Of a stretch of 29,424 nt of DNA, positions 17,901-24,192 are shown piece after piece. Where the stretch lies: NCBI GenBank assembly GCA_964534995.1, contig CAZHSC010000044.1, positions 1-29,424 of the forward strand, read 5' to 3'. How positions within the stretch are numbered: the stretch's first letter is position 1; every line of letters starts with the position of its first letter. The notes below the pieces were generated by a model. The model did no database searches. It was not told where the DNA came from and was given only the letters and a program-made list of their open reading frames with translations. The stretch is from JAJTFW01 sp964534995 (GTDB taxonomy: Bacteria; Bacteroidota; Bacteroidia; AKYH767-A; OLB10). Position numbers and translations under genes: made by a program.

Positions 17901-19500
17901 TAATGGCATAGATGATGACTGTAACCTGCTTGTAGATGATGGTTTAACTTTCATTACTTACTACGCGGATGTGGATGCTGACACCTACGGAGATGCTGCA
18001 AGTACTGTAAGTACCTGTGATGGAGCTCCTGCCGGATATGTTTCTGACAATACAGATTGTGATGACAACAACGCAGCCGTAAATCCTGCCGCAACAGAAA
18101 TCTGCAACCTGATTGATGATGATTGCGATGGTTTAACAGATGAGAACGTACTGGTAGCCGGTCCTATCTCCGGTCCTGCCGTGCAGTGTGTATCTGTGGT
18201 AACTGGTTCAGCAACCTTCTCTATTGCACCTGTAGCTGATGCATCTTCTTATAACTGGGTAGTACCTGCCGGAATGAACATCATTTCAGGTCAGGGAACC
18301 ACCAGCATCTTTGTATCATGGACACCGATTGCTGCTTCCAACGGTATCATCGGCCCATTATCGGTTACTCCAAGTAACGTTTGCGGTGCCGGTGTATCCA
18401 GCAGCGTTGGAATTGATATCAATTACACTATTCCGGTTCGTCCTTCTTCCATTTCAGGCCCTGTTAAACTGTGCCCCGGAGATGCCGGAACTTACTCTGT
18501 GCTGAATGTTGCACGTGCCAGTTACTATGTTTGGTCACTGCCAACAGGTATGACTATCACAAGTGGTGCAGGTACCAATGTAATTAATGTAATTGTTGAT
18601 GGTTCTTACACAGGTGGCGTTGTTTCCTGCAGCGCGGCCAATGGTTGTGGTGTAAGCCCAGCCCGTACACGTGCCGTTACCATCAACGCTCCTGCTGCTC
18701 CTGCCTCCATCAGCGGACCTGCTTCCGGTGTTTGCGGTGCCAGCGGTGTAGTTTATGTTGCTGCCAACGTTCCTGCTGCTACCGGTTACACCTGGTCAGT
18801 ACCGGTTGGTGTAACGATTGTAAGCGGACAAGGTTCTAACACCCTTACTGTTGATTTTGATGGCGCTTATGCCGGAGGAAGCATCAGTGTAATCTCCACC
18901 AATACTTGTGGTTCCAGCTCTGCCCGCAGCAAAGCGGTTACAGGTGCTCCTGCTCAGCCTGGTGTGATTTCCGGTGACCTGACTATCTGCCCGGGTCAAA
19001 CTGGTGTTGCGTATAGCGTTGCTACTGTTGCCGGTGCCTCTGCCTATACATGGACTGTTCCCGGTGGTTCAACTGTAACCAGCGGACAGGGTACAAAAGA
19101 TATGCTTATGACCTGGGGTACCAACCCTGCTACCGGACTGAGCGTATATGTAAATGCCTCTAACGCATGCGGCACCAGCGTGAACCGTGCCCTGAATGGT
19201 ATTGCCATCGATGTACTGAACTGCATCCGTTTGGGCGACCAGGGTGCTGTTACCGGCCTGAATGTATTCCCGAATCCTGCAACAGACCGCGCTACCATTA
19301 CATTCAATGGTACAGAAGGTGCTGACTTTAACCTGAAAATGGTTGATGTAACCGGCCGCATGATCATGAATGAGCGTGGCACTGCCGTTGAGGGTATGAA
19401 TCAGCGTGAAATAAATGCTGCCGAAGTTTCTGCAGGTGTTTACTTCATCATGATTGAAACCAATGGTATTGTTGAACAAATTCGTCTTGTAATTGAATAA
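14950..19500 (+). CDS. Giant surface protein: GEVED, MopE-like metal-binding motifs, tandem Ig-like repeats, T9SS type A sorting domain
   Basis: A secreted modular protein of 1516 residues. A signal peptide with a long basic n-region (about 1-38, ending LIAQ) leads into a beta-rich domain (38-230) and an Ig-like domain. The GEVED domain is at about 330-481 (CYCASN; DINQDG; GETEDYLVDL). Another Ig-like and a jelly-roll-like domain (about 670-815) follow. Three MopE-type putative metal-binding motifs (DCDD/DCND, INPAATEIC, IDDDCDG) begin at about 924, 968 and 1036. Four Ig-like repeats start near 1071, 1165, 1251 and 1337, with a period of about 86 residues. The type A sorting domain (NVFPNPATDRATITF; AGVYFIMIET) ends the chain. 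T9SS should export it and anchor or release it at the surface. Codons look rich in T-ending GCT, CCT, GGT and GTT compared with the metalloprotease, suggesting high expression. Its role is unknown; adhesin or matrix protein is plausible. Confidence 0.9.
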   Translation: MKNKNYASMSEKLFTRSFKTWCVAVMLLLLNGGHLIAQIATIGAGVNAGSTGSNAGPIYRSTSSSSFDFSKQVYLYTAAELSAAGINPGDNITSVAWNKSNAFGTAATNFVSIWRVYMENTTAVPGPSWSSSNFATQVATATLVYNNPAQVIPTTIGYVTLTFGAPFIYTGGNLMIASDWDCSLFAGSPTTGGFAWRNDNISNVTFGGSNSTSTITMSLQSLRPQIQIGYSAGAPCSGQPNPGNTIASAASVCTGSSVNLSLQNSTSGSGVSYQWQESDDNATWNNFGSSSPSASYVMGATTKYFQCIVTCSGDPNPGISNSVQVDVNPFYNCYCASNATYSADTKIDTVELGSLYNGSSPTACETYTNYTSVPAPTIYFNTLQSIRVRNGSCSGNHYGAYVAVFIDINQDGAYADPAERVASYNTTTALNSVPVMNFTIPSGGPTGLTGMRVILKESSAITACGTYTYGETEDYLVDLQNEPPCIDPPTAGSANSNITQFCNTSTANVNLSLSGTSGGTGQTYQWQYSYDDVDYFDIGGATTASWTENGVAVSTYFRCNVTCGTTVPSSSVFVQAVPPPSAGTITGPASAYASQAASYSSGTATGNLQWIARLQPSTTWLLVPGGTSDPQNIFFGSLGTWEVRLVASVNGCTNDSSNIVTTVVTIQNDNVCDAIPVNIGLNGPYTNVGATTEAGEVVPPATGCNTNNGWCLLGISNSVWYTFTVPTGGSGRYGIALPGWDSQVAIYSASACGDLLSGAATLLAANDDSSGSPYNAYVRAHCLTPGQTYYIQVDGYGTTTNSAFGLRIDDLGPADPSFAVLPAQVCENAASINLVPAVAGGTFSGPGVTGNSFSPASAGAGIHTITYTLGGLDNCYSSSQTVEVVTPTFTYYADTDNDTYGNASVSILNCELTAPAGYTSDATDCDDSNASINPAATEICNSIDDNCDGTTDEGFDVDGDGYTSCGGDCNDNDNTVNPGASEVCNGIDDDCNLLVDDGLTFITYYADVDADTYGDAASTVSTCDGAPAGYVSDNTDCDDNNAAVNPAATEICNLIDDDCDGLTDENVLVAGPISGPAVQCVSVVTGSATFSIAPVADASSYNWVVPAGMNIISGQGTTSIFVSWTPIAASNGIIGPLSVTPSNVCGAGVSSSVGIDINYTIPVRPSSISGPVKLCPGDAGTYSVLNVARASYYVWSLPTGMTITSGAGTNVINVIVDGSYTGGVVSCSAANGCGVSPARTRAVTINAPAAPASISGPASGVCGASGVVYVAANVPAATGYTWSVPVGVTIVSGQGSNTLTVDFDGAYAGGSISVISTNTCGSSSARSKAVTGAPAQPGVISGDLTICPGQTGVAYSVATVAGASAYTWTVPGGSTVTSGQGTKDMLMTWGTNPATGLSVYVNASNACGTSVNRALNGIAIDVLNCIRLGDQGAVTGLNVFPNPATDRATITFNGTEGADFNLKMVDVTGRMIMNERGTAVEGMNQREINAAEVSAGVYFIMIETNGIVEQIRLVIE
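17719..18140 (+). repeat. Three MopE-like metal-binding motif copies
   Basis: Three in-frame copies of the pattern D-C-D/N-D, then N-P-A/G-A, then E-I/V-C-N and I-D-D-x-C start at 17719, 17851 and 18055. The Asp/Cys spacing matches the putative metal-binding motif named after Methylococcus MopE. Copies 1 and 3 are closest to each other; copy 2 differs at several positions (DCNDNDN; ending in DDDCNLL). Confidence 0.8.
18160..19212 (+). repeat. Four tandem Ig-like protein repeats of about 86-94 residues
   Basis: Repeats begin at about 18160, 18442, 18700 and 18958. Each has an I-S-G-P/D opening, a Cys-containing segment (C-x-G), a Y/W-containing strand (YTWSVP type), a SGQGT/SGAGT turn and a closing N-x-C-G. 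The last three have an 86-residue period. The same module occurs in the neighbouring metalloprotease. Confidence 0.8.
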
Positions 19501-19513
19501 AATGATGGAGAAT

Positions 19514-19560
19514 GGTGGGGGCTTAACAAGCAATTGTATAATCCCCTACCTTTTCTTCTT
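19514..19560 (+). terminator. Intrinsic terminator of the 1516-residue protein gene
   Basis: GGTGGGGG (19514-19521) pairs with CCCCTACC (19543-19550) through one G-T wobble. An inner ACAA/TTGT stem with a GCAA loop lies between the arms. A TTTTCTTCTT tract follows. Confidence 0.75.
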
Positions 19561-19689
19561 CGAAATCAGCAAAATTTCCATCAGAAGCGAAGTTGTTTGA
19601 ACATGCGAAAAAAACCTGTTAAAAACTAATTAATCGTATTTCTGAAAATAAAAACGATCATTGCAAATCTGAATTTAAAAAAACTCATC

Positions 19690-19869
19690 ATGAAAAAAAT
19701 ACTCATTAACTCCCTTCCGTTGCTGGTATTTATGGTAATGTTTGCTTTACCATTGCTTGCACAAAAAAGTAATCCTAATGTTCCGATTGACGGAGGATTA
19801 AGTGTATTACTCGCAGCAGGTGCAGGGTACGGAATCAAGAAAATCAACGACAAAAGGAAGAAGAAATAA
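19690..19869 (+). CDS. Micro-protein made only of a signal peptide and a PID-CTERM exosortase tail
   Basis: A 59-residue protein, probably the target of the exosortase encoded just downstream. Residues 1-24 form a signal peptide (MKKILINSLP, hydrophobic core, cleavage likely after LLA24). Only QKSNPNV (25-31) separates this from the sorting tail: PIDGG at 32-36, a Gly/Ala/Leu-rich membrane segment (about 37-49) and a very basic end (KKINDKRKKK). Tripartite motif/helix/basic-cluster tails are what exosortases recognise, and PIDGG resembles the PID-CTERM class associated, as I recall, with Bacteroidetes exosortase X. VPEID-CTERM of exosortase N is related but longer in motif. After both cuts only about seven to ten residues would remain. 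The ATG at 19690 is the natural start; no strong promoter motif is seen upstream. A terminator follows 25 bases after the stop. Confidence 0.82.
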   Translation: MKKILINSLPLLVFMVMFALPLLAQKSNPNVPIDGGLSVLLAAGAGYGIKKINDKRKKK

Positions 19870-19894
19870 ATTCCACCTTCCTTTGTTAAAATCT

Positions 19895-19922
19895 AAAGGC
19901 CGGCAGTTCGCCGGCCTTTTTT
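19895..19922 (+). terminator. Strong terminator between the micro-protein and exosortase genes
   Basis: A ten-pair perfect stem (arms 19895-19904 and 19910-19919, core GGCCGGC/GCCGGCC) with loop AGTTC is followed by T's to 19922. It sits between the micro-protein stop and the exosortase start, so the two are probably transcribed at different levels. Confidence 0.88.
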
Positions 19923-19941
19923 ATTATACCGCCCATGTTAT

Positions 19942-19949
19942 TACTTTAG
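19942..19949 (+). promoter_or_regulatory. Possible -7 element for the exosortase operon
   Basis: TACTTTAG is one mismatch from TAnnTTTG and ends four bases before the exosortase ATG, which would give a nearly leaderless message. No -33 TTG is present at standard spacing. Read-through from the terminator just upstream is the alternative. Confidence 0.25.
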
Positions 19950-19953
19950 CACA

Positions 19954-20517
19954 ATGCTACAGAAATACATCAAAGACCAGCGCCAGAGAGCCATTGCCCT
20001 TTTTATTATTAAAGCGGTGTTATTATACCTGATCTGGTTTATCTCCTATGACTTCTTTATTGCCCCGGCCGGGAAAGTGGATGCCGCATTGAACTTCCGA
20101 GTAGCCACTGATGCCGGTAAAATCCTGGACCTGCTGGGTTATGATGGAAGTACGCAACCCGGTATAAGGCAAACCATTGTATGCATTAAAGATGAAACCA
20201 TGGTGGGTGTAGGAAATCCCTGTAACGGCCTGGAACTGTTTGTACTCTTTGCCGGATTTATCATTTGCTTTCCGGGAGTATGGAAAAACAAATGGTGGTA
20301 TATCCTTGCCGGTTGCATCCTTATTCACTTTGTTAACGTATTAAGAACCGTGGCCCTTGCTTTAATTCAATATAAATCACCTGAATACCTTGACTTTAAC
20401 CATCATTATACCTTTACGATAGTGGTGTATTCTATTATTTTCCTGTTGTGGATCTTCTGGACCAACCGCTACAGTAACCTGAATCTTCTGATAAAAACAG
20501 ATAAAGATGCTGGATAA
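19954..20517 (+). CDS. xrtX: Exosortase/archaeosortase family protein, Bacteroidetes XrtX-like
   Basis: A membrane transpeptidase-like enzyme expected to cleave PID-CTERM tails at the outer face of the inner membrane and pass the cut protein to another group. The 187 residues form a short exosortase with several helices (about 15-36, 93-109, 116-140, 153-170). The family's catalytic residues are visible: C90 in GNPCNGLELFVLFAGF, R131 in NVLRTVAL, and H151 (or H150) in FNHHYTFT. The NPCNGLELF context differs from XrtF of Flavobacteria, and the short length argues against XrtN, so XrtX is the best match from memory; the suffix is less certain than the family. It heads an operon with the next four genes and overlaps the following gene by 11 bases. 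The micro-protein at 19690 is the obvious substrate. Confidence 0.85.
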   Translation: MLQKYIKDQRQRAIALFIIKAVLLYLIWFISYDFFIAPAGKVDAALNFRVATDAGKILDLLGYDGSTQPGIRQTIVCIKDETMVGVGNPCNGLELFVLFAGFIICFPGVWKNKWWYILAGCILIHFVNVLRTVALALIQYKSPEYLDFNHHYTFTIVVYSIIFLLWIFWTNRYSNLNLLIKTDKDAG

Positions 20518-21037
20518 ACTGACCCGGCTTTCTGATACCTGGAGATGGGCAAGTATTATTGTACTGACCATTTTACTTGTTTTCTTTGGATTCAAACGGG
20601 AAAGAAAATTACTGATCATTGAAAAAGGTGCAATTACCTTTATTAACCGTTATCCAAAGCCGGAAGTCGCCAGATTTGAAAAAAATGAAATGAAAGGCAA
20701 CTTCGGTATTAAAATTCCCGCCAAATTACAGTCGGCGGTTCTTTTCAGTATCCTCTACTTATTACTCGCTTCGGCTTTATTGCTGCTCTATTCGAGGTCT
20801 GTTTTTATTGCTAAACTGATTGCGCTCACCTATTCCGTTTATATGATTGTTTGCTTTTTACTGCTTAAACTTGGGGATTGGGGGGTGGATTACCGGCTGA
20901 GTACCGGTTTATCGCATTACCTGGAAGACCTCTTTCTTTCGCCTTTCCTGATTATGGCGCTGGCGGCATTCATCAAGGCCTTCGGTTTTGGCAAATCTCT
21001 GACACAAGCCGGGCATAAACACTCAACCATTGAATAA
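20507..21037 (+). CDS. Exosortase-associated four-helix membrane protein
   Basis: A 176-residue protein with four predicted helices (about 13-29, 74-95, 101-121, 143-160). An amphipathic, charged segment (30-72) lies between helices 1 and 2, and a polar His/Lys-containing tail ends the chain. No catalytic motif was recognised. Its start overlaps the exosortase gene by 11 bases, which implies coupled translation and a shared role. Small multispan proteins next to Bacteroidetes exosortases are known as system-associated membrane proteins (for example in the XrtF system); this is probably the equivalent here. Function inferred from position only. Confidence 0.7.
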   Translation: MLDKLTRLSDTWRWASIIVLTILLVFFGFKRERKLLIIEKGAITFINRYPKPEVARFEKNEMKGNFGIKIPAKLQSAVLFSILYLLLASALLLLYSRSVFIAKLIALTYSVYMIVCFLLLKLGDWGVDYRLSTGLSHYLEDLFLSPFLIMALAAFIKAFGFGKSLTQAGHKHSTIE

Positions 21038-21050
21038 ACCAGATGCAGGC

Positions 21051-21983
21051 ATGAAAGTATCCCTCCTTGTTCCGGTATTCAATGATTGGGAGTCATCCAA
21101 CAGGTTGTTCAGCGAAATCAAAAATACCTTCGCTTCGCGGAAGGATATTGAACTGCGCTTTTTCATTGTAGATGACGGTTCCACTGATCAGATACCCCCC
21201 GGAAGCTTTCAAAATAAGAAAGACATCTGTATCATCCATCTGAACCGGAATGTTGGCCATCAGCGGGCCATCGCCCTCGGGCTGTCTTATATCAACGAAC
21301 AGGCGCCCTGCGATTACCTGGTGGTAATGGACGGAGATGGAGAAGACAAACCTTCCGACATCCCCGAACTGCTTGAAAAAGCAGCGAGTGAAAAGAACCG
21401 GATTATTTTCGGGATCAGGCAACGCAGGTACGAAGGGATATGGTTCCGTTTCTTTTACACCCTTTATAAAATAATATTCCGGGTGTTGACAGCCCATAAA
21501 ATCAGTTTCGGAAATTTTTGTGTGATCCCCTTTGAGCGTATCCATAACCTGGTGTATGTTTCTGATTTGTGGAATCACTTTTCAGGAGGTGTGATACGAT
21601 CCCGCATTCCCTATACAGGCATTCCCCTGGACCGTGGCACCCGTTATTTCGGACAATCAAAAATGAACTTCTTCAGCCTGGTCATTCACGGACTGAGTGC
21701 CGTTTCCGTATATACTGACATCCTGGCCGTGAGGATTCTTGTTTCCACTTTCTTTCTGATTTCCTTTGCGGCAATTGGAATAATCACGGTATCGGCTATC
21801 CGCTTTTTCACACCACTGGCCATCCCCGGCTGGGCATCCTTTGTAGTACTCAGTTTTCTCATCCTTATTTTTCAGGCATTTCTCATATCCCTGCTGTTAT
21901 TATTCAATGTATTAAACTACCGTACCCAACGCCATTTTATTCCTGCTCTTGAGTATAAAAACTTCATCTCTTCCATCGAATGA
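21051..21983 (+). CDS. Family 2 glycosyltransferase, polyprenyl-phosphate (DPM/ArnC-like) type
   Basis: Probably transfers a sugar from a nucleotide donor to polyprenyl phosphate at the inner face of the membrane. The start chosen is ATG 21051 (310 residues); a TTG at 21030 in frame would add seven residues and overlap the previous gene. The GT-A domain has VSLLVPVFND at 3-12, IVDDGSTD at 39-46 (nucleotide-binding Asp), VMDGDGEDKPSDIP at 92-105 (metal-binding DxD), and RQRRYEGIWFRFFY near 124-137, like the acceptor-side motif of DPM-type enzymes. Two C-terminal helices (about 228-250 and 262-289) anchor it. It lies 13 bases after the membrane protein gene and overlaps the methyltransferase gene by four bases. 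Confidence 0.85.
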   Translation: MKVSLLVPVFNDWESSNRLFSEIKNTFASRKDIELRFFIVDDGSTDQIPPGSFQNKKDICIIHLNRNVGHQRAIALGLSYINEQAPCDYLVVMDGDGEDKPSDIPELLEKAASEKNRIIFGIRQRRYEGIWFRFFYTLYKIIFRVLTAHKISFGNFCVIPFERIHNLVYVSDLWNHFSGGVIRSRIPYTGIPLDRGTRYFGQSKMNFFSLVIHGLSAVSVYTDILAVRILVSTFFLISFAAIGIITVSAIRFFTPLAIPGWASFVVLSFLILIFQAFLISLLLLFNVLNYRTQRHFIPALEYKNFISSIE

Positions 21984-22690
21984 GTACCGCTGAACATTAT
22001 ATTGGCAATGAGCTGGAGTTATTCAGCCATGCGGTGAACTGGAAAAGGTATTACCGTCAAAAACTTGTTCCTTATATAAAAGGTGACGTTCTGGAAGCCG
22101 GGGCAGGTATCGGTGAAACCACCCAACACCTGTTAAACGACCAGGTACATACATGGACCTGCCTGGAGCCGGATGCTTCACTCGCTGAAAAAATACATCT
22201 CAAACTAAGTACCGGATTGCTACCTCCCATTTGTTCTCTTAAAACCGGTACCACGACCGACTATACGCCGGGACCGCGGTTTGATACGATTATTTATATT
22301 GATGTCATTGAACACATAGAAAATGACCGGGATGAACTGGAACGTGCAGCCAATCTGCTTCGGAAAGGAGGGCACCTTATCATCCTCGTCCCGGCACATC
22401 AGTTCCTCTTCAGTCCCTTTGACGCGGCCATCGGGCATTACCGCCGGTATAATAAAAAGAGATTAAAAAGCAGTATGCCTACAAGCTTACAAGCCCGGAA
22501 AATCCACTACATGGACAGCCTGGGATTATTTGCTTCACTGACCAATAAGTTAATTCTCAAAAAAAAATATCCAAGTATCCATGAAGTTAAATTCTGGGAC
22601 CGGTATATAGTACCCTGCTCCAAAATATTAGACCCCTTTTTGTTTTTTGGTACGGGAAAATCACTTATTGGAATCTGGAAGAAGCAATGA
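21980..22690 (+). CDS. Class I SAM-dependent methyltransferase
   Basis: A 236-residue soluble methyltransferase. Motif I is VLEAGAGIGETT (37-48), the acidic residue after strand 2 is in CLEPD, and motif IV is YIDVIEHIENDRDEL near 104-118, in the Methyltransf_11/25 style. HLIILVP closes the core. The C-terminal part is basic and hydrophobic (LFASLTNKLILKK), compatible with a membrane-bound lipid or glycan substrate. Start ATG overlaps the stop of the glycosyltransferase gene by four bases (ATGA), and its own stop overlaps the next start the same way, so it is co-translated. Substrate is inferred to be the sugar or lipid carrier made by the neighbours; this is not shown by the sequence. Confidence 0.85.
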   Translation: MSTAEHYIGNELELFSHAVNWKRYYRQKLVPYIKGDVLEAGAGIGETTQHLLNDQVHTWTCLEPDASLAEKIHLKLSTGLLPPICSLKTGTTTDYTPGPRFDTIIYIDVIEHIENDRDELERAANLLRKGGHLIILVPAHQFLFSPFDAAIGHYRRYNKKRLKSSMPTSLQARKIHYMDSLGLFASLTNKLILKKKYPSIHEVKFWDRYIVPCSKILDPFLFFGTGKSLIGIWKKQ

Positions 22691-24174
22691 TGAACCACTT
22701 TCGGATAAATAACGAAAAAGTACTCTTTGCAGCGGTGTTCACCATGGCCGCCCTCATTTTTATTTTAAGAATGATCCTTGCCACATCGTACCTTCCTGAA
22801 ACCGGTGGTGTTTCCATCAATGTTTTGTATGGGATACTACGTATCCTGCATGGAAATTATTTATATACCGATCCCGAGCAGCCGCCGTTTCCCATCATAC
22901 AATACATGCCATTGCATTTTTATATCATTAAAAATCTGGCCGTGGCCGCCGGCATACAGGAAAACGTTCATGGTGTAATGGTAATGAACAGGATGTTTTG
23001 CCTGGCCATAGATTGTATTTCGGTGGGCATCCTCCAGCGAAGCCTGATGAAAAACTTTTCCTTTAATTTTTATTTTTCCGCCATTCTTTCCCTCATCTAC
23101 TTTGTATGTATACCAGGAATTATTTTCGGAAGAGGGGATAATCTCTACCTCCTTTTTTTCATCATCACGGCAACCACGTTAATGAAAAGCTATTCACCCG
23201 GCAATAACGCCTCCGTACATCCGCGTTACCTGCCGCATATAGTGGGGATGACCAGCTCCCTGGCCGTATGCACCAAGCAAACCGGTGTTTTCCTGGTGGT
23301 GCTTTGCTGTATTTACTTCTTGTTTAGAAAAGATCTTCTAAAAAACCTGATCATTTACTCCCTGGTATTTATCACCTGTAGCGGAATCATTTTTCTCATC
23401 ACCCAACCTTATCAGTCGCTCTGGGAATTCAAATTAAATGTGGTGGATGGTGTTAAAAACGGAATCAATGCAAACTGGTTCATGGAAGTATTTTTGAAAA
23501 ATTTCTTTCTTAAATTCTCCTATTTGCTGGCGGCCGGACTGGTCATCGCGGTTCTGCTGCTCCGTAGCGGTAAAGAATGGCATTACCGCTTTGCGGGTGT
23601 GGCCATCCTCTGGTATTTCCTGGCCGCGCTGCTCTCCTCATTTAAAGCCGGGTCCGGACCCAACTATTACCTTGAGTTCATCGTCCTTTCCATATTCGGC
23701 CTGGCCCTGTTGATACACGGAAAGAATATTGCATACAGAAACTATCTGCTCCCGGCGCTGGTATTATCACCATTTTTTCTTTTTGCATCTGCCAATGATA
23801 AAGGATGGGGTGACACGCGGCAACTGAAGAAAGCGAAAAACGATTACATGCAAAGTAAAATGGTGGCTGAATATATATTACCACGATTGCAGAAAAACGA
23901 ATGGGTACTCAGCAATTTTCATAAAGAAAGCTGTATCAACCTCCACCTGAATGACAAGGCTTTGTTTCCCTGCCGTGAAGTGGCCTTATACTTCACCCGC
24001 CCTATCGGAGTGTTCCAATTTTCGGCTTTCAGCAGGATGATAAATACGGAGGCGATACCATATATCGTTGACAGAAAAAATGAGTTTCCGGAGTTATTTC
24101 TGGAGGATTCCTTAATTGCCTATGAAGCGGATACCGTGATCGGGAATTACAGCATTTATAAAAGAAAACCCTGA
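22687..24174 (+). CDS. Multispan GT-C-type glycosyltransferase (GT39/PMT-like), putative
   Basis: A 495-residue integral membrane protein with roughly ten or eleven helices in the first 380 residues and a soluble C-terminal part of about 115 residues. The first extracytoplasmic loop (PETGGVSINVLYGI) is followed by NYLYTDPEQPPFPIIQYMPLHFYI, which resembles the Y-x-D/E...P...PPL segment of GT39/RgtA-type enzymes that use polyprenyl-phosphate sugars as donors. Such enzymes glycosylate lipids, glycans or proteins on the outer face of the inner membrane. No family assignment is certain. ATG at 22687 overlaps the methyltransferase stop; a second ATG follows directly. Last gene of the operon, 18 bases from the converging sugar transferase stop. 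Confidence 0.65.
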   Translation: MMNHFRINNEKVLFAAVFTMAALIFILRMILATSYLPETGGVSINVLYGILRILHGNYLYTDPEQPPFPIIQYMPLHFYIIKNLAVAAGIQENVHGVMVMNRMFCLAIDCISVGILQRSLMKNFSFNFYFSAILSLIYFVCIPGIIFGRGDNLYLLFFIITATTLMKSYSPGNNASVHPRYLPHIVGMTSSLAVCTKQTGVFLVVLCCIYFLFRKDLLKNLIIYSLVFITCSGIIFLITQPYQSLWEFKLNVVDGVKNGINANWFMEVFLKNFFLKFSYLLAAGLVIAVLLLRSGKEWHYRFAGVAILWYFLAALLSSFKAGSGPNYYLEFIVLSIFGLALLIHGKNIAYRNYLLPALVLSPFFLFASANDKGWGDTRQLKKAKNDYMQSKMVAEYILPRLQKNEWVLSNFHKESCINLHLNDKALFPCREVALYFTRPIGVFQFSAFSRMINTEAIPYIVDRKNEFPELFLEDSLIAYEADTVIGNYSIYKRKP

Positions 24175-24192
24175 TCAGAAAGAAAAATCAAA

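Noticed and set aside
19954..20517. Assignment of the exosortase to XrtN or XrtF
   Set aside because: XrtN is much longer and pairs with VPEID tails; XrtF has a different active-site context. The PIDGG tail next door favours XrtX.
21030..21050. TTG start of the GT2 gene giving overlap with the upstream gene
   Set aside because: ATG at 21051 leads straight into the first beta-strand of the GT-A fold, and the added seven residues look unconserved.
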